This document shows positions 27,996 through 36,349 of a stretch of 64,000 bases of DNA, piece after piece. The notes below the pieces were generated by a model, which had not been told where the DNA came from, did no database searches, and worked only from the letters and a program-made list of their open reading frames with translations. Position 1 is the first letter of the stretch. Each line of letters starts with the position of its first letter. The translations under genes were made by a program, and so were the position numbers. This DNA comes from Catenulispora sp. MAP5-51 (GTDB taxonomy: Bacteria; Actinomycetota; Actinomycetes; Streptomycetales; Catenulisporaceae), in assembly GCF_041261205.1 (NCBI RefSeq), contig NZ_JBGCCH010000001.1, positions 558,001-622,000 of the forward strand, read 5' to 3'.

Positions 27996-28338
27996 CGCGT
28001 GAGCGTGATCTCCGCGGTCCCGCCTGTCAACCGTTCCGTTTGAGCAAGATCCACACGAACAAATGTCCCGAGGCGGCTTGCGCGACTATCTCAGAGTTCG
28101 TCAATAAACCCCTCATCCACTATTGTGGTACGGAGCCGTTTCGTATTGGACAAGGTGGTGCGGATGTACGTCGTCAAGTCCCGCGCCACACGTCAGCGAC
28201 ACGACAATGCGCGAATAAGCCGCTGAGGCGCGGCCGTCTCGCACTACTCGCATTGCCATTGCGAATTTCCATGTGACGCCCCCTCGTGCTCACATCCTCG
28301 ATATTTCCCAGCAGTTGTTCCGTTAGGTGTAACTCCCC
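27996..28338. other. 343-bp intergenic region between divergent MFS genes
   Basis: This stretch is less GC-rich than its neighbours and must hold the promoters of the two divergent transporters. The one structure I see is a possible short leader ORF at 28164-28226 with AAGGTG upstream. I find no tRNA, terminator or clear operator. Confidence 0.5.
28164..28226 (+). other. Possible 20-residue upstream ORF
   Basis: ATG 28164 follows AAGGTGGTGCGG and encodes MYVVKSRATRQRHDNARISR before TGA. It is basic and hydrophilic and lies about 110 bp before the MFS start. A translated leader controlling the exporter is possible, but the evidence is only an ATG with a moderate ribosome-binding site. Confidence 0.2.
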
Positions 28339-30780
28339 ATGTCCTCAACCAACCCCGCCACCGCGTCGTTCGTGGATCCCCGCCGCTGGAAGGCGCTGGC
28401 CTTCGTCGGCCTGGCGCAGCTCATGGTGGTGCTCGACGGCACCGTGGTGAACATCGCGCTGCCCTCGGCGCAGCGCGATCTGGGCTTCTCCGATGCGGAC
28501 CGGCAGTGGGTGGTCACCGCCTACGCGCTGCCGTTCGGCGCCCTGTTGTTGTTCGGCGGGCGGCTGGCCGACCGGCTCGGGCGCAAGCGGACGTTCCAGG
28601 TCGGCGTCATCGGGTTCGCGCTGGCCTCGGCACTCGGCGGGGCCTCCGTCGACACCGGGATGCTGCTCGGCGCGCGGGCGTTGCAGGGCTGCTTCGGGGC
28701 GATGCTCGCACCGTCGGCGCTGTCGCTGGTGACGGTGATGTTCACGGCTCCGGCCGAGCGGGCCAAGGCGTTCGGCATCTGGGGGTCGATCGCCGGCGGC
28801 GGCGCCGCGGTCGGGCTGATGCTCGGCGGGCTGCTGACGCAGTACCTGAGCTGGCGCTGGACGATGCTCGTCAACGTCGTGTTCGCGATCATCGCGTTCA
28901 CCGGGGCGGCGATGACGGTGCGCGAGCCGGCGCGCCACCGCGACCACGGGCGGTTGGACTTCCTGGGCATCTTCCTGGTGACCGGCGGGCTCGGCAGCCT
29001 GGTCTACGGGCTCTCGCGCGCCGAGTCCGACGGATGGAACGCCCGCATCACCATCAGCCTGCTGATCGCCGCGGGGGCCGCGCTGGTCCTGTTCGTCATC
29101 GTCGAGGCGGTGTCCAAGGCTCCGCTGCTGCCGCTGCGCGTGGTGTGGAACCGCGACCGGGGCGGCGCGTACCTCTCGCTCGGGCTGGCGATCATCGGGA
29201 TGTTCGGGGCCTTCCTGTTCCTGACGTACTACCTGCAGGCGGTGCGGGGGATGTCGCCGATCCGCAGCGGCGCGGCGTTCCTGCCGATGGTCGGCGGCAT
29301 GCTGATCGGCGCGACGCAGATCAGCGCGCGCCTGATGACCCGGGTCCGGCCGCGCTACCTGATGCCGCCGGGCTTCCTGCTCGGCTCGGCCGGCATGCTC
29401 TCGCTGACCCGGATCACCGTCGGCGGCTCGTACCACGCCTGGATCCTGCCCGGCATCATCGCGCTGGGCCTGGGCATGGGCTGCGCGTTCATGCCCGCGA
29501 TGAACGTCGCCACCGGCGGCGTGCACCCGCGCGACGCCGGCGTGGCCTCGGCCATGGTCAACACCTCGCAGCAGGTCGGCGGTGCGGTCGGCACCGCGCT
29601 GCTGAGCACGCTGGCCCTGAGCGCCACCCGCCGCTACACCGACGCGCACCCGGTCGCGGACCCGACGTCGCAGCAGGCTGCGATGCTGCACACGCAGGCC
29701 CAGGTGCACGGGTACATCACGGCGTTCTGGTGGGCCGCGGGGTTGATGCTCGCCTCGGCGGTGGTGTCGTTCGTCATGATCAGCTTCCGTGTCGGCGTTC
29801 CCCTGGTAACTAACACCGGGGCCGAATCCGTAGGCCAGGCCACAAATGCCGAGTTGGTGGATGCCGTCTCCCCGGAACCCACGGAGCTCCGGCTCCCCAT
29901 GCACGACGCAGTCCCGGCCATGAGCCCGCAGCCGCCGACGCCAGACTTCGCCTACGGCCAGTCCACCATCGGCCACCAGGGCCAGGGTCAGGCCCACCTG
30001 CCCGGCGCGTACAACGGCGACGGCGTACTCATCCACGGCCGGGTCCGCGACCGCGACGGCGCCCCGATGCCGATGGCCGTGATCACCGCGGTGTCACCGC
30101 AGGGCCGGCAGGTGGGCCGCGCCCGCAGCGGCGCCGACGGCGGCTACCAGCTCGGCGTACCGCGCGTCGGCACCTACGTGCTGATCGTCGCCGCCGACGG
30201 CCGCGAACCAGAGGCCTCGACCATCACCGCCCGCGAACGCAGCGTCCGCCACGACATCGCCCTGGCCGAACGCGGCCGCCTGGCCGTGACGGTCCGCGCC
30301 ACCGACGGCACCCGCATCGGCGGCGCCACCCTGATGCTCACCAACCCCGCCGGCGACCTCCTCACCAGCCGCCGCACCGGCGAGGACGGCACCCACACCT
30401 TCCGCGACCTGCCGGTCGGCCCCCTCACTCTGGCCGTGAACGCGATCGGCCACCGCCCCGGCGCCCAGTCGATCACCATCGACGGCCACGGCACCACCCG
30501 CACCGACCTCGAACTCCACCCGGCGGTAAGACTGATCGGCACAGTCCGAGCCTGGTCCACCGACTCCCCCCTCGCCGACGCCCGCGTAATGCTGATGGAC
30601 GGCGCCGGCAACGTCGTGGCCACCGCCGACAGCGACCCCGAGGGCTCCTACGCCTTCGCCGACCTCGACGCCGGCGAGTACACCCTCATCGCCAGCGGCT
30701 ACCCGCCGGTCGCCAGCGCGGTGCGCGTGGACGCGCGCATCGACAGCCGGCACGACGTGCAGCTGGGGTATCCGGAGTGA
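28339..30780 (+). CDS. MFS transporter (DHA2, 14-helix) fused to carboxypeptidase-regulatory-like domains
   Basis: An 813-residue fusion. Residues ~1-490 are a DHA2-type drug exporter: LMVVLDGTVVNIALPSAQRDLGFSDADRQWVVTAYALPFGALLLFGGRLADRLGRKR is characteristic (motif C region and GRLADRLGRK). A ~70-residue linker follows. Residues ~563-813 are three tandem beta-sandwich repeats of the carboxypeptidase-regulatory/CnaB type (IHGRVRDRDGAPMPMAVIT, LAVTVRATDGTRIGGATLML, LIGTVRAWSTDSPLADARVML). With 14 helices the tail would face the cytoplasm, an odd place for such domains. It is divergent from the other MFS gene; the substrate is unknown. Confidence 0.87.
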   Translation: MSSTNPATASFVDPRRWKALAFVGLAQLMVVLDGTVVNIALPSAQRDLGFSDADRQWVVTAYALPFGALLLFGGRLADRLGRKRTFQVGVIGFALASALGGASVDTGMLLGARALQGCFGAMLAPSALSLVTVMFTAPAERAKAFGIWGSIAGGGAAVGLMLGGLLTQYLSWRWTMLVNVVFAIIAFTGAAMTVREPARHRDHGRLDFLGIFLVTGGLGSLVYGLSRAESDGWNARITISLLIAAGAALVLFVIVEAVSKAPLLPLRVVWNRDRGGAYLSLGLAIIGMFGAFLFLTYYLQAVRGMSPIRSGAAFLPMVGGMLIGATQISARLMTRVRPRYLMPPGFLLGSAGMLSLTRITVGGSYHAWILPGIIALGLGMGCAFMPAMNVATGGVHPRDAGVASAMVNTSQQVGGAVGTALLSTLALSATRRYTDAHPVADPTSQQAAMLHTQAQVHGYITAFWWAAGLMLASAVVSFVMISFRVGVPLVTNTGAESVGQATNAELVDAVSPEPTELRLPMHDAVPAMSPQPPTPDFAYGQSTIGHQGQGQAHLPGAYNGDGVLIHGRVRDRDGAPMPMAVITAVSPQGRQVGRARSGADGGYQLGVPRVGTYVLIVAADGREPEASTITARERSVRHDIALAERGRLAVTVRATDGTRIGGATLMLTNPAGDLLTSRRTGEDGTHTFRDLPVGPLTLAVNAIGHRPGAQSITIDGHGTTRTDLELHPAVRLIGTVRAWSTDSPLADARVMLMDGAGNVVATADSDPEGSYAFADLDAGEYTLIASGYPPVASAVRVDARIDSRHDVQLGYPE

Positions 30781-30838
30781 GGAGCACCGCGCCCCGCACC
30801 GTGTTGTACACCGCCGCGGATCGGCTTAGCGTGCCGGT

Positions 30839-31603
30839 ATGCCCGAATCACCGGCCGAGTTGCGCGCCGGGTTCCGTGCGGGGGGCGGCGGACCGACGTC
30901 TGGGCTGGCGCCTGGGTTTCGGCAGGCGAACCTGTTGGTGGTGCCGGTGGAGTGGGCTTTCGATGTGCTGCTGTTCGTGCATCGCAATCCCGGGCCGTGT
31001 CCGGTGCTCGATGTCACCGATGTCGGCGCGCGTCGTACGCCGCTGGGGGTCGGGTCCGACCTGCGGAGCGATCTGCCGTTGTACCGCGTGTGGCGTGATG
31101 GGCGGCTGGTTGAGGAGCCCGCCGATGTGACGCATGTGTGGCGTGAGGACTCGGTGGCGTTCCTGACGGGGTGCAGCTTCGGCTTCGACAGTGCTCTGAC
31201 AGGTGCCGGGGTGCCGTGGCGCTACCCGGGGCGGAATGTCGCGATGTACCGGACCGACCGCGAGTGCCGGCCGGCGGGCCGGGTGCACGGTCGGCTGGTG
31301 GTCTCGATGCGTCCGGTGCCGGCGGAGCTGGTGGAGGCCGCGTCGCGGATCACGGCCCTGATGCCGGCCTCGCACGGTGCGCCGGTGCACGTCGGCGCTC
31401 CGGAGGAGCTCGGCATCAGGGATCTGGCGCGGCCCGACTTCGGGGATCCGCCGGAGATGCTAAGTGGGGATGTCCCCACTTTCTGGGCCTGCGGGGTGAC
31501 CTTGCAGGCGGCGGTGGTCGCCTCGCGCATGCCGTTCGCCATCACCCACGCGCCGGGGCACATGTTCATCACCGACGTGCGCGAGCCCGAGGTCACCGTG
31601 TGA
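30839..31603 (+). CDS. DUF1445 / D-glutamate cyclase-family putative hydro-lyase
   Basis: A 254-residue protein of the YcsI/DUF1445 family. Family marks are [66 protein letters not shown] and [30 protein letters not shown]. Members are annotated as putative hydro-lyases or D-glutamate cyclases; the reaction in this organism is unknown. TAGCGT (30827-30832) sits 6 nt before the ATG, so the message is probably leaderless. It ends 44 bp before the convergent VOC gene, with a CACCGTG/CACGGTG inverted repeat between or overlapping the gene ends. Confidence 0.88.
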   Translation: MPESPAELRAGFRAGGGGPTSGLAPGFRQANLLVVPVEWAFDVLLFVHRNPGPCPVLDVTDVGARRTPLGVGSDLRSDLPLYRVWRDGRLVEEPADVTHVWREDSVAFLTGCSFGFDSALTGAGVPWRYPGRNVAMYRTDRECRPAGRVHGRLVVSMRPVPAELVEAASRITALMPASHGAPVHVGAPEELGIRDLARPDFGDPPEMLSGDVPTFWACGVTLQAAVVASRMPFAITHAPGHMFITDVREPEVTV

Positions 31604-31647
31604 CCACCGAAGTCACCGGGGTCACCGTGTGAGTATCGGGCGCGGGA

Positions 31648-32016
31648 TCACGGTGCCCGTGTGAGGATCTCCATGGCGTGGCCGTCGGGGTCGTCGAAGT
31701 ACACCCCGCGGCCGCCCCAGCGGGTGTTGATCTGCCCGTGTCTGTCGCCGCCGGGCTCGGCGTAGTAGTCGAGCCCCTGCTCCTTGATGCGGGCGAAGGC
31801 GGCGTCGAACTCCTCGTCGTCGAGCAGGAAGGCGTAGTGCTGCGGCTGCGGGTCGGCGGCGGTCATGTAGTCCAGCGTCACGCCGTTGGCGACCGCGACC
31901 GGCGCGAACCGGCCGAAGTCGGGGCTGACTTCCAGTCCGAGTATGCCTGCGAGGAAGGCGGCCGAGGCGTGCTTGTCGCGGGCCCGGACGATCGTGTGGT
32001 TCAGCTGGATGCTCAT
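31648..32016 (-). CDS. VOC/glyoxalase-family protein
   Basis: A 122-residue protein of paired beta-alpha-beta-beta-beta modules (IQLNHTIVRARDKHASAAFLAGILGLEV, QHYAFLLDDEEFDAAFARIKEQGLDYY, GGRGVYFDDPDGHAMEIL). Candidate metal ligands are His7 and the Glu near the C-terminus in HAMEIL. Its ATG overlaps the MFS stop (ATGA), so it is co-translated with the exporter. The pairing suggests a resistance or detoxification function, but no substrate can be named. Confidence 0.87.
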   Translation of the reverse strand: MSIQLNHTIVRARDKHASAAFLAGILGLEVSPDFGRFAPVAVANGVTLDYMTAADPQPQHYAFLLDDEEFDAAFARIKEQGLDYYAEPGGDRHGQINTRWGGRGVYFDDPDGHAMEILTRAP

Positions 32017-33458
32017 TTCTTCTCCTGGGTTGAACGGATCATTACCAGCATCGCCGCGGCCATGGCGGCGAGCAGCCCGGCGGCCCACGCGATCGCCGTG
32101 GCGTAGCCGTGGACGAGCGCGGCCTGACGGCCCTGTGCGGTGGTCGGGTGGGAGAGGAGATACGCGGCGGTCGCGCCGACCGCCAGCGAGTTCAGGACCG
32201 CGGTGCCGACCGAACTGCCAACCTGAGTCGCGGCATTGACGACAGCGGAAGTTATACCCGCGTCGCGATGGGTCACCCCGCGGATGGCGAGCTGGAACGA
32301 GGGCGGGAACAGCATCCCCATGCCGGTGCCGACCAGGATCTCGGCCGGCAGGATCGGCACGAGGTAGCCGCTGCCTGGAGTCAGCCGGGTCATCAGGAAC
32401 AGCCCCGCAGCGGCGACGAGCAGGCCGCCGGCGATCAGGAAGCGCGGCGCGACGCGCAGCATCAGCCGGTTCCCCAACTGGTAGCCGCTGACGGCGTTGG
32501 CCAGTGCCATCGGCAGCACCGCGGCCCCGGCGCGCGCCGGCGAATAGCGCAGCACCTCTTGCAGGTGGTACGTCAGCATCAGGAACATCCCGAACGCCCC
32601 GACCACCGCGGTGCCGACCGCCACACACGCGGCGGCCCGGTCGCGGTCGGCGAGAATCCGCAGCGGCAGCATGGGATCCGGCACCCGTCTCTGCCGCACG
32701 GCGAACGCCGCGAGCAGCGTCACTCCCCCCATCAGGGCACTGATCACGACCGGCGAGGACCAGCCGTCCCGGGCCGCCTGCCCGCACCCGAGCACCACGG
32801 CGGCCAGTCCCCCGGTGGCCAGCACAGCAGAGACGGCGTCGAGGCCGCCGACGGCCGTACCCGGCTGGTCGGGCAGCACGGCACGACCCACCGCGAGTAC
32901 TACGACCGCCAGGACGACGTTGACGAACAGGCACCAGCGCCATCCCAGGTACTCGGTGAGGATCCCGCCGAGCAGCAGTCCCAGCGCGGCCCCGCTGCTG
33001 GCCACCGCGCCGTAGACGGCGAACGCCCGGGCCCGCTGCCTGGCCTCGGTGAACGTGACCGCCAGCAGCGACAACACGCTCGGGGTGATCAGCGCGGCGA
33101 ACGCGCCTTGCAGCGCGCGGCCGGCGGCGAGCACCGGAAGCGAGGGGGCCAGCCCGGCCAGCAGCGAGGACAGTCCGAACCCGGTCAGCCCGAGCTGGAA
33201 GGTCCGCCGGCGCCCGAACAGGTCGGCGACCCGGCCGCCGAACAGCAGCAGGCCGGCGAAGCACACGGTGTAGGCGGTGACGACCCACTGGCGCTGGGCG
33301 TCGCCGAAGCCCAGCGCGCGCTGGGCCGAGGGCAGCGCGATGTTCACGATGGTCGCGTCGAGGGCGGTCATGAGCTGGGCGGACGCGATGACGCCCAGGA
33401 TCAGCCGGCTGCGGTCCGGGCGTGCTGCGACGTCCCGGTCTGTCGTGGTGGCGGTCAT
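32013..33458 (-). CDS. MFS transporter, DHA2 drug-exporter type
   Basis: A 481-residue, 14-helix exporter. ASAQLMTALDATIVNIALPSAQRALGF, TAYTVCFAGLLLFGGRVADLFGRRRTFQ and the helix-5 region GAVASSGAALGLLLGGILTEYLGWRW are classical DHA2 motifs. ATG 33458 was chosen because AAGGTG lies 6 nt upstream. It is co-transcribed with the VOC gene (4-bp overlap) and divergent from a TetR gene, with two operator-like repeats between them, the usual layout of an inducible efflux pump. Confidence 0.9.
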   Translation of the reverse strand: MTATTTDRDVAARPDRSRLILGVIASAQLMTALDATIVNIALPSAQRALGFGDAQRQWVVTAYTVCFAGLLLFGGRVADLFGRRRTFQLGLTGFGLSSLLAGLAPSLPVLAAGRALQGAFAALITPSVLSLLAVTFTEARQRARAFAVYGAVASSGAALGLLLGGILTEYLGWRWCLFVNVVLAVVVLAVGRAVLPDQPGTAVGGLDAVSAVLATGGLAAVVLGCGQAARDGWSSPVVISALMGGVTLLAAFAVRQRRVPDPMLPLRILADRDRAAACVAVGTAVVGAFGMFLMLTYHLQEVLRYSPARAGAAVLPMALANAVSGYQLGNRLMLRVAPRFLIAGGLLVAAAGLFLMTRLTPGSGYLVPILPAEILVGTGMGMLFPPSFQLAIRGVTHRDAGITSAVVNAATQVGSSVGTAVLNSLAVGATAAYLLSHPTTAQGRQAALVHGYATAIAWAAGLLAAMAAAMLVMIRSTQEKK

Positions 33459-33503
33459 GGTCGGCACCTTCGGATAGAGCGCCTCCGAGTGAACACGGGT
33501 AAA

Positions 33504-33545
33504 CGAAGGGGTTCCCTCCGATACTAAGCGAAGGGCTTCCCTCCG
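33504..33545. promoter_or_regulatory. Twin TetR operators between the efflux gene and its regulator
   Basis: CGAAGGGGTTCCCTCCG (33504-33520) and CGAAGGGCTTCCCTCCG (33529-33545) are 17-bp direct repeats with one difference and a 25-bp centre spacing. Each contains an inverted AGGG/CCCT core. They occupy the divergent promoter region of the MFS and TetR genes. Confidence 0.85.
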
Positions 33546-33593
33546 TCTACTGGTAGGCTTGACCGGGCTTGACCTTGACCGGAAGGGGCCCGC

Positions 33594-34217
33594 ATGCGAG
33601 CCGACGCGCGCCGCAATCGAGAGCGGCTGATGACCGAGGCCCGCGACGTGTTCGTGGAACGCGGACCGGAGGCGTCGCTGGAGGAGATCGCCCGACGCGC
33701 CGACGTGGGCATCGCCACGCTCTACCGGCACTTCGCCGACCGCGGCACCCTGATGCACGCCGTGGTGCTCCATGCGCTGACCTCGACGATCGAGGCGGTG
33801 CGGCAGGCCCGGCGCGACCACGAGGACCCGCTGGACGCCCTGGCGGCCTACATCCACGCGGTCATCGACCTGCGCACCTCCGCGGTGATCCCGGCCTTGA
33901 TGGGCGCGATCGACATGGACGAGCCGCAGATCAAGGAGGCGCGCACGACCTCGGCGCGCCTGATCGAGGAGTTGCTGGAGACCGCGCGCAAGGCCGGCCG
34001 GCTGCGCGAGGACGCGGCGTTCGCCGACATCGGCCTGCTCGTCGTGCGCTTCTCGCAGCGGCTGCCGGGGCCGTTCACGGCGCAGGCCCAGCAGGCCCTG
34101 GCCCACCGTCATGCCGATCTGCTCATCGCGGGTCTGCGGGCCGACCCGGCGGCGCCGCCGCTGAGCGGTCCGGCGCTGAATCTGGCTGATCTACGGCATT
34201 TGCTGCCCGAGAGGTAG
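33594..34217 (+). CDS. TetR family regulator, divergent from the efflux operon
   Basis: A 207-residue regulator with helix-turn-helix RERLMTEARDVFVERGPEASLEEIARRADVGIATLYRHFADR and a variable C-terminal ligand domain (VIPALMGAIDMD, IGLLVVRFSQRLPGPF). GGAAGGGG precedes the ATG. Its position and the twin 17-bp repeats make it the likely repressor of the MFS-VOC operon and of itself. Confidence 0.9.
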   Translation: MRADARRNRERLMTEARDVFVERGPEASLEEIARRADVGIATLYRHFADRGTLMHAVVLHALTSTIEAVRQARRDHEDPLDALAAYIHAVIDLRTSAVIPALMGAIDMDEPQIKEARTTSARLIEELLETARKAGRLREDAAFADIGLLVVRFSQRLPGPFTAQAQQALAHRHADLLIAGLRADPAAPPLSGPALNLADLRHLLPER

Positions 34218-34273
34218 AACGGGCGGGAGGGCCGAACGGGCGTGCCAGGCCAGACTCCGGCTCACGAAAGAGC

Positions 34274-34311
34274 CGCGGCGCGGGCTCTCCCGCCTGGGAG
34301 CCCGCGCCGCG
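34274..34311. terminator. Bidirectional terminator hairpin
   Basis: CGCGGCGCGGGCTC (34274-34287) pairs perfectly with GAGCCCGCGCCGCG (34298-34311) over a 10-nt loop. It sits between the convergent TetR and Endo-H genes and can serve both. Confidence 0.8.
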
Positions 34312-34339
34312 AGATGAGGGTTCTGCTAAGCCTGCTTTG

Positions 34340-35248
34340 TCAGCCGCTGTACACGGCCTTGCTGCCGTAGAGGACCTTCGTGAAGCTGGATATGTAGCTG
34401 TGGATGTCCGTGGCGCCCAGGTTGTAGGTCATGAAGACGCCGTAGCCGCCGTTGACCGTCTGCTGCGCCAGGCTCGCCGCGTCGCTGGACGGCGTCGAGG
34501 TGACATCGATCGCCGCCGGGGACAGCTTGCTCTTCGGCAGGTTGATGTCCGGGACGTTCCACGAGTCGTAGTACGGGTTCCACGCGTAGTTGAACAGCGG
34601 GCCGACGTCGGTGCCGTTGTAGGTCAGGCTGGAGGCCGCCGGGCCGATGTCGTACATGGTGATGAGCTTGTTCGGCATGTCGTTGCGCAGCGCCTGGACC
34701 AGGTACACGAAGGAGCTGGCGTTGGGCTGGCCGGTGCCGTTGGTGCCGTAGTCGGCGTACTCGTCGTCGAAGTCGATGCCGTCCAGGCCGTACTTGGTGA
34801 CGGCGTTCGACAGCTGCTTCGCGAAAGCCGCGGCGGCGGGCTGCGACGGGAAGTTGGCGAAGCCGGCGCCCTGGTGGTTGCCCAGGATCGACAGCTCGAC
34901 CTTGATGCCCTTGGCCTGCAGGGGCTTGATCTGGGTCGCGGCGTTGTCCAGGACGCTTTGCACCTGCGGGTTGAAGTACAGCTGGGCGTTGGTGCCGTCG
35001 TAGTTGATGTTGGCGGCGAAGATGACGGCGATGTCGAAGACGTTGGCGCCGCCGTTGGCCAGCTTGTACTTGCCGACGTTCAGCATGCTGTTGTTGTTGA
35101 CCTCCACGTACGCCACGGAGATCGGGCCCTTCTTGGCGGCAGCGGCCTTGCCGGGGGCGGCCTGCGCGACGCCCGCCATGCCGGCGAACGTCAGCGTCAG
35201 CGCGCCGGTGGCGAGCAGGGCCTTCCACCTCGAACTGGATCCGCGCAT
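34340..35248 (-). CDS. Secreted endo-beta-N-acetylglucosaminidase H-like enzyme (GH18)
   Basis: A 302-residue exported glycosidase closely resembling Streptomyces Endo H, which cuts between the two core GlcNAc residues of high-mannose N-glycans. The signal peptide ends near VAQA/AP (residue 30). Shared features are VAYVEVNNNSMLNVGKY, FAANINYDGTN, LGNHQGAGFANFPSQ and the active-site GLDGIDFDDEYADYG, whose Glu (residue ~163) is the catalytic acid. The length matches the family. A near-consensus promoter precedes it and is flanked by two LacI-like sites, so expression is probably induced by a sugar. It lets the organism harvest glycans from glycoproteins. Confidence 0.93.
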   Translation of the reverse strand: MRGSSSRWKALLATGALTLTFAGMAGVAQAAPGKAAAAKKGPISVAYVEVNNNSMLNVGKYKLANGGANVFDIAVIFAANINYDGTNAQLYFNPQVQSVLDNAATQIKPLQAKGIKVELSILGNHQGAGFANFPSQPAAAAFAKQLSNAVTKYGLDGIDFDDEYADYGTNGTGQPNASSFVYLVQALRNDMPNKLITMYDIGPAASSLTYNGTDVGPLFNYAWNPYYDSWNVPDINLPKSKLSPAAIDVTSTPSSDAASLAQQTVNGGYGVFMTYNLGATDIHSYISSFTKVLYGSKAVYSG

Positions 35249-35285
35249 CGTCGATCAGGCTCCCTTGCTGGGCGAGGGTGGAAGA

Positions 35286-35298
35286 TAAAGCGTTTCAG
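35286..35298. promoter_or_regulatory. LacI-like operator, promoter-proximal copy
   Basis: TAAAGCGTTTCAG lies immediately downstream of the Endo-H -10, over the expected transcription start. It is the inverse copy of the site at 35360-35372 (10 of 13 positions agree). Confidence 0.6.
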
Positions 35299-35305
35299 TG
35301 AAGTG

Positions 35306-35334
35306 AATATGCTCCCGCCTCCACGGTGTGTCAA
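35306..35334 (-). promoter_or_regulatory. Near-consensus sigma-70 promoter of the Endo-H gene
   Basis: On the minus strand TTGACA (35334-35329) is followed after exactly 17 bp by CATATT (35311-35306). Transcription should start near 35299, about 50 nt before the ATG at 35248. Confidence 0.75.
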
Positions 35335-35359
35335 GAGGCGGGCATGGACTCGCGAAACT

Positions 35360-35372
35360 CTGAAGCGTTTTA
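35360..35372. promoter_or_regulatory. LacI-like operator, distal copy
   Basis: CTGAAGCGTTTTA lies upstream of the Endo-H -35, 74 bp centre to centre from the proximal copy (about seven helical turns), a geometry that would permit looping. Confidence 0.55.
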
Positions 35373-35466
35373 GGTGAGCCCTGATCCGTCGCATACGCGC
35401 CGGGCTATAGTGGCGCGATTCGAGCAGGACCGCAGTGTCCTGCGCGACCAATGGGGAGGGTGTGCT

Positions 35467-36270
35467 GTGGGGTCGTTGGAGAAGCGGGCGTGGCATGCGC
35501 CGGGGATCGTGGGGTTCCTGCCGGCGTTGATCTGTCTGGTGTTCCCGCCGTTGGGACTGTTCCTGTTCCGCTCGCCGGTCGTGGTGCGGCCGAACGAGGC
35601 GATCGTGCTGACCCGGCTCGGCAAGTACTCCGGGACGCTGCGCAAGCCCGGCTGGTACGCGGTCAACCCGCTGGCGCACAAGGCCCGGGTCTCGCTGAAG
35701 ATCCGCACGAACGACAGCGAGTACCAGAAGGTCAACGACATGGACGGCAACCCGGTCGAGGTGTCGGCGATGGTCGTGTGGCAGGTGCAGGACACCGCCA
35801 AGGCGGTGTTCGACGTCCTGGACTACGACGACTTCGTCGCCCTGCAGACCCAGGCCGCGCTGCACCACACGGCCAGCCGCTTCCCCTACGACAGCCACGG
35901 CAAGCAGCGGCTCTCGCTCAGCGGCGACCCCGGGGCGGTGGCCGAGGCGCTGCGCGCGGAGCTGGGAGAACGGCTGGTTCCGGCCGGGATAGTGGTCACC
36001 GACGTGCGGCTGCGCCGCATCGCCTACGCGCCCGAGGTCGCCGGGAACATGCTGCGGCGCCAGCAGGCCGACGCGGTCGTGGGGGCGCGGGCGAAGATCG
36101 TGGAGGGCGCGCTGGGGATGATCGACTCCGCGCTGGACCACCTCGGCGAGCGGGGCGGCGTGGCGTTGGACGACGACCACAAGGCGAAGCTGGTGTCGAA
36201 CCTGCTCGTGGTGCTGTGCAGCGAGCAGCATGTGCAGCCGGTGCTGAACACCGGTTCCGGCGCGGAGTGA
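35467..36270 (+). CDS. SPFH (band 7/slipin-like) membrane protein
   Basis: A 267-residue protein. GTG 35467 was chosen because GGGGAGGG lies about 8 nt upstream. A single hydrophobic segment (IVGFLPALICLVFPPLGLFLF) anchors the SPFH domain (VVRPNEAIVLTRLGKYSGTLRKPGWYAVNPL, VNDMDGNPVEVSAMVVWQVQDTAKAVFDVLDY, VVTDVRLRRIAYAPEVAGNMLRRQQADAVVGARAKIVEGAL). SPFH proteins organise membrane microdomains or hold membrane proteases. It is divergent from Endo H; the second LacI-like site ends 94 bp before it, so its own regulation could be affected. Confidence 0.88.
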   Translation: MGSLEKRAWHAPGIVGFLPALICLVFPPLGLFLFRSPVVVRPNEAIVLTRLGKYSGTLRKPGWYAVNPLAHKARVSLKIRTNDSEYQKVNDMDGNPVEVSAMVVWQVQDTAKAVFDVLDYDDFVALQTQAALHHTASRFPYDSHGKQRLSLSGDPGAVAEALRAELGERLVPAGIVVTDVRLRRIAYAPEVAGNMLRRQQADAVVGARAKIVEGALGMIDSALDHLGERGGVALDDDHKAKLVSNLLVVLCSEQHVQPVLNTGSGAE

Positions 36271-36283
36271 ACCGGCACTGAAG

Positions 36284-36325
36284 CGCCCTCGGTCCGGTCG
36301 GCAAGCGCCGGCCGGGCCGAGGGCG
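36284..36325. terminator. Terminator hairpin after the SPFH gene
   Basis: CGCCCTCGG (36284-36292) pairs with CCGAGGGCG (36317-36325); the 24-nt loop contains further CCGG pairing. It separates the convergent SPFH gene and the secreted-protein gene. Confidence 0.6.
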
Positions 36326-36349
36326 GTGGCTACAGTGTCGCGCCCGGGC

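Noticed and set aside
31604-31655. CACCGTG/CACGGTG inverted repeat as a terminator
   Set aside because: Arms are only 7 bp with a 19-nt loop and overlap the end of the VOC gene, so I mention it but do not list it as a terminator.
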